Source of the DNA: Paracoccus sp. S3-43
GTDB lineage: Bacteria > Pseudomonadota > Alphaproteobacteria > Rhodobacterales > Rhodobacteraceae
Length of the DNA stretch: 64,000 nt
Assembly: GCF_029027965.1 (NCBI RefSeq)
Contig: NZ_CP119082.1
Span: 1,592,001 to 1,656,000, forward strand
Reading direction: 5' to 3'
The position numbers and the translations under genes were made by a program. Below the pieces are notes generated by a model, which searched no databases, had not been told where the DNA came from, and saw nothing but the letters and a program-made list of their open reading frames with translations. Below are positions 31,793 through 41,656 of the stretch, one piece after another (position 1 is the first letter of the stretch; each line of letters starts with the position of its first letter).

Positions 31793-31832
31793 CTGCGTCG
31801 CGGCATTTCAAGTATTTTATGCTGCGCCGCAG
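31793..31832. promoter_or_regulatory. Two PhaR operator sites upstream of phaP
   Basis: CTGCGCCGCAG at 31822 to 31832 is an exact CTGC-N3-GCAG site; CTGCGTCGCGG at 31793 to 31803 matches in all but one base. They start 29 bases apart, about 90 to 130 bases before the phaP ATG. The pattern is the one described for Paracoccus PhaR. Confidence 0.75.
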
Positions 31833-31833
31833 A

Positions 31834-31884
31834 AAAATCCGGGTTGAAATCGGGTTGCTTCGTGCAACCTGTTGTTTCAACCCG
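31834..31884 (-). terminator. Nested inverted repeat after phaC
   Basis: An outer 10-base stem (31840 to 31849 with 31875 to 31884) encloses a second hairpin GGTTGC/GCAACC (31853 to 31858 with 31864 to 31869). On the leftward strand it is followed by ATTTTTC. It lies 4 bases after the phaC stop and probably terminates phaC. Confidence 0.75.
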
Positions 31885-31887
31885 ACT

Positions 31888-33930
31888 TCACGCCGCCCGT
31901 TCGTGGACATAGGTTCCCGGCGCCGGGCACAGCCCCGCTTCGGGTTCGCGGGCGGGCACCATCCCCCCTGCCCGTTCGGCCAGCCAATCGGCCCAGCGGG
32001 TCCACCAGGTGCCCGGAGCGAAGCTGGCTGATTCTTTCCAGTCCTGATAGCTGCCGCCGAAATCGGTGCTGCCCAGATAGTGGCCGTATTTCTTCTTGGT
32101 TGGCGGATTGACGATCCCGGCGATATGGCCCGATTCCGACAGGATGAAGGTCTTGTCCTTCGACCCCATGCCCGCGACGCCGCGCCAGCAATCCTTCCAC
32201 GGCGCGATGTGGTCGGTTTCGCAGGCGATGGCGCAGAGCGGCGTCGTCACGTCGGACAGATGCAGCTTGTGGCCCATCAGCTCGAAGCCCCCGGTGGCGA
32301 AGGCGTTCTGCTGGCACAAGCCGCGCAGGTATTGCATCGCCATCTTGCCCGGCAGGTTGGTGCTGTCGCCGTTCCAGAACAGCAGGTCGAAGGCGGGCGG
32401 CGACTCTCCCATCATATAGCTGCGGATGGCCGGACCCCAGACCAGGTCGTTGGGGCGCAGAAAGCTCATGGTGCGCGACATCAACTGCGCGCGCAGCAGG
32501 CCGTGGCGCTTCACCTCGTCGGCGATGCCGGTCACGAAATCGTCTTGCAGGAAACTGACGAATTCGCCCTGATCGGAAAAATCCGTCAGGGTCGTGAACA
32601 GCGTGGCCGAGGCGACCCGGTCGTCGTTGCGCTGTTTCAGCAGCGCCAGGGTCAGCGACAGGGTGGTGCCCGCGATGCAATAGCCCACGACGTTCAGGCG
32701 GGGCTGGGCGGTCAGGTCGCGGACCTTGTCCATCGCCTCCAGATAGGCGGCGACGTATTCCTCCAGCCCGACATCGGCATAGCTGGAATCGGGATTCTTC
32801 CAGCTGACGACGAACAGCGTGTGGCCCTGTTCGGTCAGCCACTTGATCAGGCTGTTCTGCGGCTTGAGGTCGAGGATGTAGAACTTGTTGATCCAGGGCG
32901 GAAAGATCAGCAGCGGCGTTTCGAACACCCGGTCGGTCGCGGGCCTGTACTGAATCAGTTCGTATAGCGGGGTCCGATGCACGACCCTGCCTTCCGAGGT
33001 GCCGATGTTGTCGCCGATCGAGAAGGCATCCCGGTCGGCCAGCGACACCACGATGTCGCCGCTGTTGCGTTCCACGTCGCGGACCAGGTTTTCCAGCCCC
33101 CGCACCAGGCTTTCGCCCTCGGTCTCGACAGCCCGTTCCAGGGCGTCGGGATTGGTGGCCAGGAAATTCGTGGGCGCCATCATGTCGACGATCTGATCGG
33201 TCAGCCAGGTGATGCGGCGGCGGGCGGTGTCGTCGGACAGTTGCAGATTGCCCGCCGCGTCCTTCAGCGCCTTGGAATTGATCAGGTATTGCCGCTTGAC
33301 GAAGCTGAAATAGGGATGGCTGTCCCACAGCGGGTTGGCGAACCGCTTGTCGCCCCTATGCCCTTCGCCCCCCTCCGGCTCGGCCTTGCCCAGGGTCAGC
33401 GCGCGATGGGCGCTGGCATAGTTCTTCAGCGTCTCGCCCCAGTAATTGACCTGGTTTTCCAGGATGCGGGCGGGCTGTTCGGACAGCGTCTTGACCCAGG
33501 CATTGGCGGCGGTCAGGAACAGATCGGGCCCCGGCGCCTCGATCCCCGGATTGGGACGGGGCCGAGCGGTCAGCGCGGCCATCAGCCGCTGGCCCAGGGC
33601 CTCGATCCGCTCAATGTTCTCGGCCAGCTTGCGGGCGGTCGCGCCCGACGATCCGCGCGCCAGGGCCTCGGCCATGGCCTGAGGGGCGCGGCCCGGACCG
33701 GCGGCGGGTTCGGCCGGGGACGCCTGGTCCCGATGCAGCGGCGGGGCGGCGACGGGCGCGGGGGATTCGGCGGCCGGGGTTGGCTGCGCAGCGGCGGCCC
33801 TGGCGGCGGGCGGCTTGGCTCTTGCCCTGCCCGGCTTCTTGGCAGGCGTCGGCGCGGCCTTTTCAGTCATGTCCGATTCGCCACGCTGTCCCGCAACTTT
33901 GTTGCCGTCAGATTCTGCACTTCTTGCCAT
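31888..33930 (-). CDS. phaC: Class I polyhydroxyalkanoate synthase
   Basis: A 680-residue PHA synthase that polymerises hydroxyacyl-CoA at the granule surface. The alpha/beta hydrolase core has the catalytic Cys418 in the lipase-like box VGYCIAGT, Asp573 in ETDHIAPW and His602 in SESGHIAGIVNPP. The first 100 residues are a disordered Ala/Pro/Lys-rich extension, longer than in most synthases (about 590 residues), as in Paracoccus. The ATG at 33930 follows a GGGGGAAG site; a second in-frame ATG at 33870 is possible. phaZ runs away in the opposite direction from a shared 127-base gap. Confidence 0.96.
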   Translation of the reverse strand: MARSAESDGNKVAGQRGESDMTEKAAPTPAKKPGRARAKPPAARAAAAQPTPAAESPAPVAAPPLHRDQASPAEPAAGPGRAPQAMAEALARGSSGATARKLAENIERIEALGQRLMAALTARPRPNPGIEAPGPDLFLTAANAWVKTLSEQPARILENQVNYWGETLKNYASAHRALTLGKAEPEGGEGHRGDKRFANPLWDSHPYFSFVKRQYLINSKALKDAAGNLQLSDDTARRRITWLTDQIVDMMAPTNFLATNPDALERAVETEGESLVRGLENLVRDVERNSGDIVVSLADRDAFSIGDNIGTSEGRVVHRTPLYELIQYRPATDRVFETPLLIFPPWINKFYILDLKPQNSLIKWLTEQGHTLFVVSWKNPDSSYADVGLEEYVAAYLEAMDKVRDLTAQPRLNVVGYCIAGTTLSLTLALLKQRNDDRVASATLFTTLTDFSDQGEFVSFLQDDFVTGIADEVKRHGLLRAQLMSRTMSFLRPNDLVWGPAIRSYMMGESPPAFDLLFWNGDSTNLPGKMAMQYLRGLCQQNAFATGGFELMGHKLHLSDVTTPLCAIACETDHIAPWKDCWRGVAGMGSKDKTFILSESGHIAGIVNPPTKKKYGHYLGSTDFGGSYQDWKESASFAPGTWWTRWADWLAERAGGMVPAREPEAGLCPAPGTYVHERAA

Positions 33931-34057
33931 GGTTCCGCTTCCCCCCTATGACTGATTTCATCATAGGCGCAGGGCGGCAATTGCGCAAACACGGGTTTTG
34001 AACCCATTGCCCCAGCGAGGCGTTCCGCCCCGACGCAGCAACGAAAGGACGACCCCT

Positions 34058-35407
34058 GTGGCGCTCAAGGGTATCAAGGGCATCATGTCCTATGACGCGA
34101 TGGAAACCATTCGGAACACGAACGAATGGATGGGGGCATCGGCCCGCGCGATCGCATCCTATCCGGTCTTCGCGCTGAACGCCCATCCGATCTTCAAGCT
34201 GATGAGCGCGTGGGGCCGCGTCACCGAACGCAGCTATGCCCGCATGGTCATCAAGCCCGACTGGGAAATCCCGCCCATCGCCGGCGATCAGGGCCAGGAC
34301 CACATCGTCTATGTGGAACCCGTGTTGAAACGCCCCTTCGGCGACCTGATCCACTTCCGCGTCGCCCGGCGCGAGGTGCAGCCCCGCAAGGTGCTGCTGA
34401 TCGCGCCGATGTCGGGCCATTACGCCACGCTGATGCGGTCCACGGTCACGTCGCTGCTGCCCGATTGCGAGGTCTATGTCACCGACTGGCACAATGCCCG
34501 CGACATCCCCGTCAGCGAAGGCAAGTTCGACATCGAGGATTACACCCAGTATCTGGTCGATTTCATCCGCCACCTGGGGCCGGACACGAATGTCATTGCC
34601 GTCTGCCAGCCCGCGCCCCTGGCCTTGGCCGCGGCCGCGATCCTGGCCCAGGATGATCCCGCGTCCCAGCCGCGCACGCTGACGCTGATCGGCGGTCCCG
34701 TCGATCCCGACGCCGCCGCGACCGAGGTCACCGATTTCGGCAACCGCATGACCATGGGCGAGCTCGAACATACGATGATCCAGTCGGTCGGGTTCAAGTA
34801 TCGCGGCGCCGGGCGGATGGTCTATCCGGGGCTGGCGCAGCTGTCGTCCTTCATCGCGATGAATGCCGAAACCCATGCCAAGGCCTTCATTGACAAGATC
34901 TGGTCCGAGGCGCGCGGCACCGGCAGCGAAGGCGACAAGCACAACAGGTTCTATGACGAATACCTGGCGGTCATGGACATGACGGCCGAATTCTATCTCT
35001 CCACGGTCGAGCGGATCTTCAAGAACGGCGAGATCGCCCGGAACGCCTTCGTGGTCAACGGCCGTCCGGTCGACATCGGCAGGATCACCGACGTGGCCGT
35101 GATGACGGTCGAAGGGTCGAACGACGACATCTCGGCCCCCGGCCAATGCGTCGCGGCGCTGGCGCTGTGCACCGGCGTGCCGCAGGCGCGCAAGCGGCAG
35201 CATCTGGAACAGGGCGCGGGCCATTACGGCATCTTCGCGGGCAAGTCCTGGCGGCTGAACATCCGGCCCCTGGTGCTGGATTTCATCGACGAACACGTGA
35301 CCCTGCCCGACACCTCCAGGCCCCGCAAGCAGCGGGTGCGCGGCGGCATCGCGGCGGATTGCGGCGCGACGGATCCCTTTACCGACAGCAGCAAGATCGC
35401 CGTCTAG
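34058..35407 (+). CDS. phaZ: Intracellular PHB depolymerase
   Basis: A roughly 449-residue depolymerase that releases hydroxybutyrate from intracellular granules. It shows the PhaZ family segments LIAPMSGHYATLMRSTV, VYVTDWHNARDIPVSEGKFD (about 140) with the conserved Cys in VIAVCQPAP (about 183), which replaces the serine of typical lipases, and GAGHYGIFAGKSWR near the end. The GTG at 34058 follows AAAGGAC with good spacing; an ATG at 34085 (MSYDAME) is the alternative start. Divergent from phaC, so synthesis and breakdown genes share one control region. Confidence 0.92.
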   Translation: MALKGIKGIMSYDAMETIRNTNEWMGASARAIASYPVFALNAHPIFKLMSAWGRVTERSYARMVIKPDWEIPPIAGDQGQDHIVYVEPVLKRPFGDLIHFRVARREVQPRKVLLIAPMSGHYATLMRSTVTSLLPDCEVYVTDWHNARDIPVSEGKFDIEDYTQYLVDFIRHLGPDTNVIAVCQPAPLALAAAAILAQDDPASQPRTLTLIGGPVDPDAAATEVTDFGNRMTMGELEHTMIQSVGFKYRGAGRMVYPGLAQLSSFIAMNAETHAKAFIDKIWSEARGTGSEGDKHNRFYDEYLAVMDMTAEFYLSTVERIFKNGEIARNAFVVNGRPVDIGRITDVAVMTVEGSNDDISAPGQCVAALALCTGVPQARKRQHLEQGAGHYGIFAGKSWRLNIRPLVLDFIDEHVTLPDTSRPRKQRVRGGIAADCGATDPFTDSSKIAV

Positions 35408-35472
35408 GAACCCGGCCTCGCGGTCGGTCGTTCATCCCCGGACAGCCGCATGGGGCGGCACGGGGATATCGA

Positions 35473-35952
35473 ATGACCGACGACAAGCACGCCGCGACCT
35501 TCTGGGACCGCCTGGACGACATCAATACCGGGATGCTGGGGCTTGTGGACGATGCCCGGCTGGTCCCGATGTCGCATTACGCCGAACCGGAAGCCGACAG
35601 GCTGTGGTTCATCACGGCCAAGGGCACCGATCTTGCGACCTCGGTCGCGGGGGGCGGCAAGCCGGCCCTGCATGTCGTCAGCGACGCGGCCGAAGGGTTG
35701 TATGCCCGGATCGACGGCACCCTGTCGCTGTCAGACGACCGGGTCAAGCTGGATGAATTGTGGAACGCCGTCGCCTCAAGCTGGTTCGAGGACGGCAAGC
35801 GCGACGAAGACGTGCAACTGATGCGCTTCGACATGACCGAGGCCGAGGTCTGGGCAACCGGCGGCAAGCTGGCCTTCGTCTATGAGATCGCCAAGTCCAA
35901 GGTGACGGGCCTGAAGCCCGACATGGGCGAGCATTACAGGCTGACCTTCTGA
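35473..35952 (+). CDS. Pyridoxamine 5'-phosphate oxidase-like (general stress) protein
   Basis: A 159-residue protein of the split-barrel flavin-binding fold, close to the general stress protein 26 group. It contains WDRLDDINTGMLGLVDDARL, then the MSHYAEPEADRLWFITAKGTD strands, and a C-terminal WATGGKLAFVYEIAKSKVTG. These proteins bind FMN or related cofactors; the substrate is not known. It follows phaZ after 65 bases on the same strand and may be on the same message, but it has its own ribosome site. Confidence 0.85.
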   Translation: MTDDKHAATFWDRLDDINTGMLGLVDDARLVPMSHYAEPEADRLWFITAKGTDLATSVAGGGKPALHVVSDAAEGLYARIDGTLSLSDDRVKLDELWNAVASSWFEDGKRDEDVQLMRFDMTEAEVWATGGKLAFVYEIAKSKVTGLKPDMGEHYRLTF

Positions 35953-36909
35953 TCAGCGCAGGATCCGGCCGATCCAGCCGGTGATCACCCTTTCAAGCCG
36001 TGGCGTCAGGGCGGGCGACAGCGCCTCGCCCGCGATGACATGGGCGTCGGGATCGTCCTTCGGACCCGGCGCCACCTTCAGGACCGTCGCCGTCCCGCCC
36101 CAATCCGCCGCCACCCTGGCCGAGGCGGCGTGATCCACGATCCGGTCCGCATCAGACCAGATGAACAGCGCGGGCACCATCGCGCCGCCCCAGCCGCCCT
36201 GTCGCGCCTGCCGCAGCAGCGTGCCCACCGCCAGCGTCGCGGACAGCGGATAGCAGCTGGTCCACCGGGCGCGATGCAGGTCGTTGCGGGTCGTGAAGCA
36301 TCGCTGCGGATCGCCCGCCAGCCGGATCAGCCCCCGCGCGAAGGGCAAATCCAGCAGCCATGCCGTCCGTGCCCGCAGCCGGAAATTGGGCGAGATCAGG
36401 ATCGCCCCGTCCATCATCCGTCCCAGTCGCGGATCGCGCGCCGCCAGGGCCGCCAGGGTGGCGCCCGTGGACATGCCGATCACCACGACCCGGCGGCCCA
36501 TCCGCCGCGCGGCCCCCAGCCCTAGCGCCAGATCCTGCCACCAGTCCTGCGCGGTCGCCTCCGCCAGATCGGCCCCATCCATGCCATGGCCGGTCAGCCT
36601 GATCGCCAGAAGAGTGGCCCCCAGATTCCGCGCGACCTGTTCCGGCAAGGGGCGCAGTTCCGCAGGGCTGGCGGAAAAGCCGTGGACATAGAGAATGGCG
36701 ATGTCGGCGATCCGCCCCGGCTGCCCGGCCCAATGCAGGGCGGACGCGACCTCGGGACGGACCCCGGACTCTCGTCCGGCCAGCCAGGCCCGCAGGTCGC
36801 CGGGCGGATCGACGCCGTCCTGATCCTGGCGCAGCCTGTCCCGCGGCGCGAAGGCCCAGAACAGCCCCAAAGCCGCCAGCAGGCCAAGCCCCAGCCTAAG
36901 CCAGAACAT
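35953..36909 (-). CDS. Alpha/beta hydrolase with N-terminal membrane anchor
   Basis: A 318-residue hydrolase. The first 20 residues (LRLGLGLLAALGLFWAFAP) form a signal anchor. The fold is shown by YVHGFSASPAE (oxyanion region), the nucleophile in IGMSTGAT (about residue 145), Asp in WSDADRIVD and His in DPDAHVIAG. It resembles esterase/monoacylglycerol lipase-type enzymes; the substrate cannot be told. It starts 14 bases inside the preceding hydrolase gene, with which it forms a two-gene operon. Confidence 0.82.
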   Translation of the reverse strand: MFWLRLGLGLLAALGLFWAFAPRDRLRQDQDGVDPPGDLRAWLAGRESGVRPEVASALHWAGQPGRIADIAILYVHGFSASPAELRPLPEQVARNLGATLLAIRLTGHGMDGADLAEATAQDWWQDLALGLGAARRMGRRVVVIGMSTGATLAALAARDPRLGRMMDGAILISPNFRLRARTAWLLDLPFARGLIRLAGDPQRCFTTRNDLHRARWTSCYPLSATLAVGTLLRQARQGGWGGAMVPALFIWSDADRIVDHAASARVAADWGGTATVLKVAPGPKDDPDAHVIAGEALSPALTPRLERVITGWIGRILR

Positions 36910-37636
36910 CGTCGATGGATTGGCCGATCAGCCGCAGGCATTCCGGCGTGGAAAAGCGGTGATCCGCGCCCTTGACCAGCGTCAGCCGGATGTCGCCGCC
37001 GGTGGCGTGATCCAGCAGCCGCATCGCCCAATCGACCGGCACGTCGGCATCGGCCGTGCCTTGCAGCATCCGCACCGGGACGGGCAGCGGCAGCGGCTGG
37101 TCCATCACCAGATGGTCGCGCCCGTCCTCGATCAGGCGGCGGGTGATGACATAGGGCTGGTCGCTGTAATCGCTGGGCAGCGCCACCCGCCCCGTCGTCA
37201 TCAGCGCCTGGCGCTGCGCATCGTCGAAGCCCGCCCAGAACCCCTGTTCGGTGAAATCCGGCGCGGCGGCGATGGTCACCAGCCCGGCCACCCGCTGCGG
37301 CATCGCGCGGGCCACCAGCAGGCTGATCCAGCCGCCCATCGAGGATCCGACCAGCACCTGCGGCCCGTCGGTCAGCGCCTCGATCACCTGGCGGGCGTCC
37401 TGGAACCAGTCACCGATGCAGCCTTCCTCGAAACTGCCGCTGCTGTCGCCATGCCCGGAATAGTCGAAACGCAGGAAGGCGCGGTTCTGTTCGCGCGCCC
37501 AGTCGTGCAGCCACAGCGCCTTGGTGCCCGTCATGTCGGACTTGAACCCGCCCAGGAACACCACGCCCGGCCCGCGCCCGCTGCTGCGCTGAAAGGCCAG
37601 CATCCGTCCGCTTGCGGTTTGCAGCCGCTCGGCCAT
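36896..37636 (-). CDS. Alpha/beta hydrolase (S33/ABHD10-like)
   Basis: A 246-residue cytoplasmic hydrolase. GGFKSDMTGTKA is the early loop, RFDYSGHGDSSG follows, the nucleophile is Ser in VGSSMGGW (about residue 100), Asp lies in QGTADADVPV and His in KGADHRFST. The pattern, especially FKSDMTGTKA, is that of the ABHD10/palmitoyl-thioesterase-like bacterial group. The start at 37636 is fixed by a perfect AGGAGG five to eight bases upstream; the longer open frame to 37699 is not needed. Downstream hydrolase gene overlaps by 14 bases. Confidence 0.85.
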   Translation of the reverse strand: MAERLQTASGRMLAFQRSSGRGPGVVFLGGFKSDMTGTKALWLHDWAREQNRAFLRFDYSGHGDSSGSFEEGCIGDWFQDARQVIEALTDGPQVLVGSSMGGWISLLVARAMPQRVAGLVTIAAAPDFTEQGFWAGFDDAQRQALMTTGRVALPSDYSDQPYVITRRLIEDGRDHLVMDQPLPLPVPVRMLQGTADADVPVDWAMRLLDHATGGDIRLTLVKGADHRFSTPECLRLIGQSIDDVLA

Positions 37637-37720
37637 GGCGATCCTCCTCGGATATGTCACAGTCGGGTCATCGTCGTTCTCTATGCGTAACGGCATCACA
37701 AGTGATTCATGAGGTCAAGA

Positions 37721-38401
37721 ATGTCCGTCCTTTCCATCCGCGGCCTGATTGCCGCCACCGCCCTCGCGTTTGGCGCCAGTGCCGGGGTCGCCGCCCCTGT
37801 CTCGGCAGTGGATGTCGCAAAAGCGCCCGCCATCTATGGCAGCAACTACTGGAACGCGGGTTTCCGGTTCACCGCCAATACCGACCTGGATGTCGTCGCG
37901 TTGGGCAATTATGACTATCAGCAGAACGGCTTCCTGTTCGGCAGCAATCTGCCGGGCCGCGCCGAGATCGGTCTGTTCGACCTGACCGGCAACCTGCTGG
38001 CCTCGGCCACGATCAACGGGGCCGAAGGCTATCTGGTCGGTGCCTTCCGCTATCTGGATCTGCTGTCGCCCGTGCGCCTGTCCGCCGCGTCGGATTATGT
38101 GATCGCCACCTGGTCGAATGATCCGCGCTTCTATTTCAAATCCGACTGGCAGGCGCATCTCGGTGGGTCTCTCGGGGTCACGGTCGATGACCGCATCGCC
38201 CTGAAAGGCGATCTCGACAGCGGCCGCGGCACCGGCCTTGCCTTCCCGACGATCAGCCGGACCGACGCGCTGGCCAATATCGGCCCCAACATGCTGATCG
38301 ACGCCGTTCAGCCGGCGCCCGTTCCGGTTCCGGCGGCCGGCGTGATGCTGGTGACGGCCCTTGGTGGGCTTGCCGTGGCGCGCCGCCGCAAGCGGGCCTG
38401 A
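37721..38401 (+). CDS. Exported DUF4082-like protein with VPxPA-CTERM sorting tail
   Basis: A 226-residue secreted protein. It has a signal peptide (residues 1 to 25, ending in GVAAP), a beta-sandwich middle with [15 protein letters not shown] and [12 protein letters not shown], the style of DUF4082 domains, and a C-terminal sorting signal: [12 protein letters not shown], a hydrophobic stretch and the basic end RRRKRA. That tail is the Rhodobacterales variant of PEP-CTERM and implies processing by an exosortase and surface or EPS association. The start 37721 follows GAGG. A terminator follows the stop. Confidence 0.85.
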   Translation: MSVLSIRGLIAATALAFGASAGVAAPVSAVDVAKAPAIYGSNYWNAGFRFTANTDLDVVALGNYDYQQNGFLFGSNLPGRAEIGLFDLTGNLLASATINGAEGYLVGAFRYLDLLSPVRLSAASDYVIATWSNDPRFYFKSDWQAHLGGSLGVTVDDRIALKGDLDSGRGTGLAFPTISRTDALANIGPNMLIDAVQPAPVPVPAAGVMLVTALGGLAVARRRKRA

Positions 38402-38425
38402 TCGGTCACACTGGCGGAACTTTCA

Positions 38426-38460
38426 GGGCCGGGGAAAAGAAACCCCCGGCCTTTCTCTTG
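38426..38460 (+). terminator. Terminator after the CTERM protein gene
   Basis: GGCCGGGG (38427 to 38434) pairs with CCCCGGCC (38444 to 38451) around a 9-base A-rich loop and is followed by TTTCTCTT. It ends the rightward message before thrS. Confidence 0.85.
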
Positions 38461-38543
38461 ACAAGCCTCGTCATATCGTTAGGCCCACGCAGATAACCCG
38501 CAACCGGGCGTTCCGTGGGCGCCAGACCGACGAGGAGGACGAT

Positions 38544-40490
38544 ATGTCCCAGATTTCCCTGACTTTCCCCGATGGCAATTCGCGCGACTATCCCGCCGGG
38601 ATCACGGCGGCGCAGGTGGCCGAAAGCATCGCGCCCAGCCTGGCGAAACGCGCCATCTCGGCCAGCCTGGACGGGCGGCATATCGACCTGCAATGGCCGA
38701 TCACCGCATCGGGCGCGATCAGCATCAATACGCTGAAGGACGATGCCCCCGCCCTGGAACTGATCCGCCACGACTTCGCCCATGTCATGGCCCGCGCGGT
38801 GCAGGAACTCTGGCCCGATGTGAAGGTCACCATCGGCCCGGTCCGCGATTACGGCTGGTTCTACGACTTCGACCGGGCGGAACCCTTCACGCCCGAGGAT
38901 CTGGGCCTGATCGAGGCACGGATGAAGCAGATCATCGCCGCCCGCGATCCCGTGCGGACCGAGGTCTGGGACCGCGACCGCGCCATCGCCTATTACAAGG
39001 ACCGGGGCGAGCCGTTCAAACTGGAACTGATCGACCGCATCCCCGAGGGCGAGGATCTGCGGATGTATTGGCATGGCGACTGGCAGGATCTGTGCCGTGG
39101 TCCGCACCTGCAGAACACCGGACAACTGCCCGCCGATGCCTTCAAGCTGACCCATATCGCCGGCGCATACTGGCTGGGGGACAGCTCTCGCCCGATGCTG
39201 CAACGCATCTATGGCGTGGCCTTCCGCAACCGCGACGAGCTGAAGGCCCATCTGACCATGCTGGAGGAGGCCGCGAAACGCGACCATCGCAAGCTGGGCC
39301 GCGAGATGGACCTGTTCCACATGCAGGAAGAGGCGCCGGGCCAGGTCTTCTGGCACCCGAACGGCTGGAGCATCTATACCACCCTGCAAGCCTACATGCG
39401 CCGCCGCCAGCGCGCCGACGGCTATGTCGAGGTGAACACCCCCCAGGTGGTCAGCCGCAAGCTGTGGGAAGCCTCGGGGCATTGGGAAAACTATCAGGAC
39501 AACATGTTCATCGTCGAAGTGGACGAGGAGCACGCCAAGACCAAGACCATCAACGCGCTGAAACCGATGAACTGTCCCGGCCATGTGCAGATCTTCAACC
39601 ACGGCCTGAAATCCTATCGCGATCTGCCGCTGCGCCTGGCCGAATTCGGATCGTGCAGCCGCTATGAGCCTTCGGGCGCGCTGCACGGGATCATGCGGGT
39701 GCGCGGCTTCACCCAGGATGACGGGCATATCTTCTGCACCGAGGATCAGATCGAGGCCGAGACCAGGAAGTTCATCGAATTCCTGGCCCTGGTCTATGCC
39801 GACCTGGGCTTTTCGGGATGGCGCATCAAGCTGTCGACCCGGCCGGAAAAGCGCATCGGCAGCGACGAAAGCTGGGATCGGGTCGAGGAAGCACTGGGCA
39901 ATGCCTGCAAGGCCGCCGGATACGACTACGAACTGTTCCCCGGCGAAGGCGCCTTCTATGGGCCGAAACTGGAATTCGTGCTGACCGACGCCATCGGCCG
40001 GGACTGGCAATGCGGCACCTTGCAGGTGGATCCGAACCTGCCCGAACGGCTGGACACGGAATATGTGGGCCAGGACGGCGCCAAGCACCGGCCGATCATG
40101 CTGCATCGCGCGGTCCTGGGATCGTTCGAACGCTTCATCGGCATCCTGATCGAGAACAGCGCGGGCAAGCTGCCCTTCTGGCTGGCGCCCCGTCAGGTGG
40201 TGGTGGCCTCCATCGTCTCGGACGCCGACGCCTATGTGGCCGAGGTGGTGGCCGAACTGCGCGCGGCGGGCGTCCGGGCCGAGGCCGATACCCGGAACGA
40301 GAAGATCAACTACAAGGTCCGCGAACATTCCGTGGCGAAAGTCCCGGCGATTCTTGCCATCGGCATGAAGGAAGTAGAGGATAGGACGGTATCGCTTCGG
40401 CGCCTCGATCAGCAGGGGTCGCGTTCGTTACCGTTAACCGAAGCCATTGCCGCGCTGAAAGACGAAGCCACCCCGCCGGACCTGCGTTGA
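38544..40490 (+). CDS. thrS: Threonyl-tRNA synthetase
   Basis: A 648-residue class II synthetase charging tRNA-Thr (E. coli enzyme 642). It has the TGS domain (1 to 62), the editing domain with [18 protein letters not shown] (zinc-type His motif) and the catalytic core: [20 protein letters not shown] with the zinc cysteine, [21 protein letters not shown] as motif 2, and the anticodon-binding domain at the C-terminus ending in [16 protein letters not shown] ribosome site fixes the start. It stands alone behind a terminator; a TTGACA at 38458 could be its -35. Confidence 0.97.
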   Translation: MSQISLTFPDGNSRDYPAGITAAQVAESIAPSLAKRAISASLDGRHIDLQWPITASGAISINTLKDDAPALELIRHDFAHVMARAVQELWPDVKVTIGPVRDYGWFYDFDRAEPFTPEDLGLIEARMKQIIAARDPVRTEVWDRDRAIAYYKDRGEPFKLELIDRIPEGEDLRMYWHGDWQDLCRGPHLQNTGQLPADAFKLTHIAGAYWLGDSSRPMLQRIYGVAFRNRDELKAHLTMLEEAAKRDHRKLGREMDLFHMQEEAPGQVFWHPNGWSIYTTLQAYMRRRQRADGYVEVNTPQVVSRKLWEASGHWENYQDNMFIVEVDEEHAKTKTINALKPMNCPGHVQIFNHGLKSYRDLPLRLAEFGSCSRYEPSGALHGIMRVRGFTQDDGHIFCTEDQIEAETRKFIEFLALVYADLGFSGWRIKLSTRPEKRIGSDESWDRVEEALGNACKAAGYDYELFPGEGAFYGPKLEFVLTDAIGRDWQCGTLQVDPNLPERLDTEYVGQDGAKHRPIMLHRAVLGSFERFIGILIENSAGKLPFWLAPRQVVVASIVSDADAYVAEVVAELRAAGVRAEADTRNEKINYKVREHSVAKVPAILAIGMKEVEDRTVSLRRLDQQGSRSLPLTEAIAALKDEATPPDLR

Positions 40491-40695
40491 GTGGCGTCTT
40501 TCCGGCAGCTTATCGCGTGCGGACCTTCCTCCGCGCGCGTTTCCCGCTTGCCTTTTTTAGCGATTCGTCCATCCTCTCACCAGCGTGAGCGAAGCCTTTC
40601 TACCGCCTCCCTTCCACGGGCAGCCGGAATACCGAAAGCGGGCTGCACGGCCTGACGCAATCCTGCGCCAGGATGACTTGAAGGAGAGAACGGTT

Positions 40696-40902
40696 ATGGC
40701 GACCGGAACGGTTAAATGGTTCAACGCCACCAAGGGCTATGGCTTTATTGCCCCCGATGACGGCGGCAAGGATATCTTCGTCCACATCTCGGCCGTTGAA
40801 CGCGCCGGGCTGACGGGCCTGAAGGACAACCAGAAGATCGCATACGAGCTGCAATCGGGCCGCGACGGCCGTGCCTCGGCCAGCGATCTGAAGCTGCTCT
40901 GA
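40696..40902 (+). CDS. Cold-shock protein, CspA family
   Basis: A 68-residue nucleic acid-binding protein with both RNA-binding motifs: [10 protein letters not shown] (RNP1 type, 13 to 22) and DIFVHISA (RNP2, 26 to 33). It begins [17 protein letters not shown], the form typical of alphaproteobacterial CspA-like proteins, which melt RNA structure. An AAGGAGAG ribosome site lies 8 bases upstream, and the gene has a long untranslated leader (40491 to 40695), common in cold-shock genes, and its own terminator. Confidence 0.96.
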   Translation: MATGTVKWFNATKGYGFIAPDDGGKDIFVHISAVERAGLTGLKDNQKIAYELQSGRDGRASASDLKLL

Positions 40903-40923
40903 TCCGGCTTTGCAGGATTGCGG

Positions 40924-40950
40924 AACGGCCCGCCCGCGCGGGCCGTTTTT
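40924..40950 (+). terminator. Terminator of the cold-shock gene
   Basis: A perfect 10-base stem, AACGGCCCGC (40924 to 40933) and its complement (40938 to 40947), with loop CCGC and a T run to 40950. Confidence 0.93.
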
Positions 40951-40978
40951 CATTTGCGCGCCTCGAAAGGACCGGCCC

Positions 40979-41602
40979 ATGATCCCGCTGGACATCTTCG
41001 CGGACCCCGTCTGCCCCTGGTGCCTGATCGGCAAGGTCGAACTGGACAGGGCCCTGGAAAGCCGCCCGTCGCATCCCTTCCGGATCGCCTGGCACCCGTT
41101 CCGGCTGAACCCGCAGATGCCGCCGGGCGGCATGGACCGGACCGTCTATCTGCGCGCCAAGCTGGGACCGCGCGCCGAGGATGCCAGCCGCGCCGTGGCG
41201 CAGCGGGCTGCCGCCCTGGGGCTGGTCCTGAACCCGTCGCCGCGCGAACCGGACACCACCGACGCCCACCGGCTGATGCACTGGGCCGGGCTTGAGGGCG
41301 CGCAGACCCGCGTCATGTCGGGGCTGCTTCGCGCGTATTGGCAGGAAGCCCGCGACATCGGCGATGCGGCGGAACTGGCGCGGATCGCGGCGGCGGCGGG
41401 CATGGATGCCGCCATGGTGACGCGCCTTCTGGCCAGCGACGCCGACCGGGATCAGCTTGCCGCGCGCGAACAGCACGCGCGGGATCGCGGCATCGCCTCG
41501 GTCCCGACCTTCATCGTCGCCGACCGGCACGCGATCAGCGGCGCGCAGCCCGCAAGCCTGTGGCGGCAGGTGATCGACGAACTGGTCGAGGCCCCGAAAT
41601 AA
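40979..41602 (+). CDS. DsbA-family oxidoreductase (FrnE-like)
   Basis: A 207-residue thioredoxin-fold protein of the DsbA/2-hydroxychromene-2-carboxylate isomerase group. The active-site motif is CPWC at residues 12 to 15 (ADPVCPWCLIG), and the cis-Pro loop is SVPTFIV near residue 178, followed by ISGAQPASLW. With no signal peptide it acts in the cytoplasm, as FrnE-type proteins do, in disulfide or glutathione-linked redox reactions. It starts 29 bases after the cold-shock terminator. Confidence 0.9.
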   Translation: MIPLDIFADPVCPWCLIGKVELDRALESRPSHPFRIAWHPFRLNPQMPPGGMDRTVYLRAKLGPRAEDASRAVAQRAAALGLVLNPSPREPDTTDAHRLMHWAGLEGAQTRVMSGLLRAYWQEARDIGDAAELARIAAAAGMDAAMVTRLLASDADRDQLAAREQHARDRGIASVPTFIVADRHAISGAQPASLWRQVIDELVEAPK

Positions 41603-41656
41603 CTTGCACAGTGTGCAAGTTTGGCTTACAGGAACCGCCTGACGAAAGGCCCCCTC

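Noticed and set aside
33998..34057. Longer ATG start for phaZ at 33998
   Set aside because: No ribosome site precedes it and the added residues do not resemble the family; GTG 34058 or ATG 34085 is more likely.
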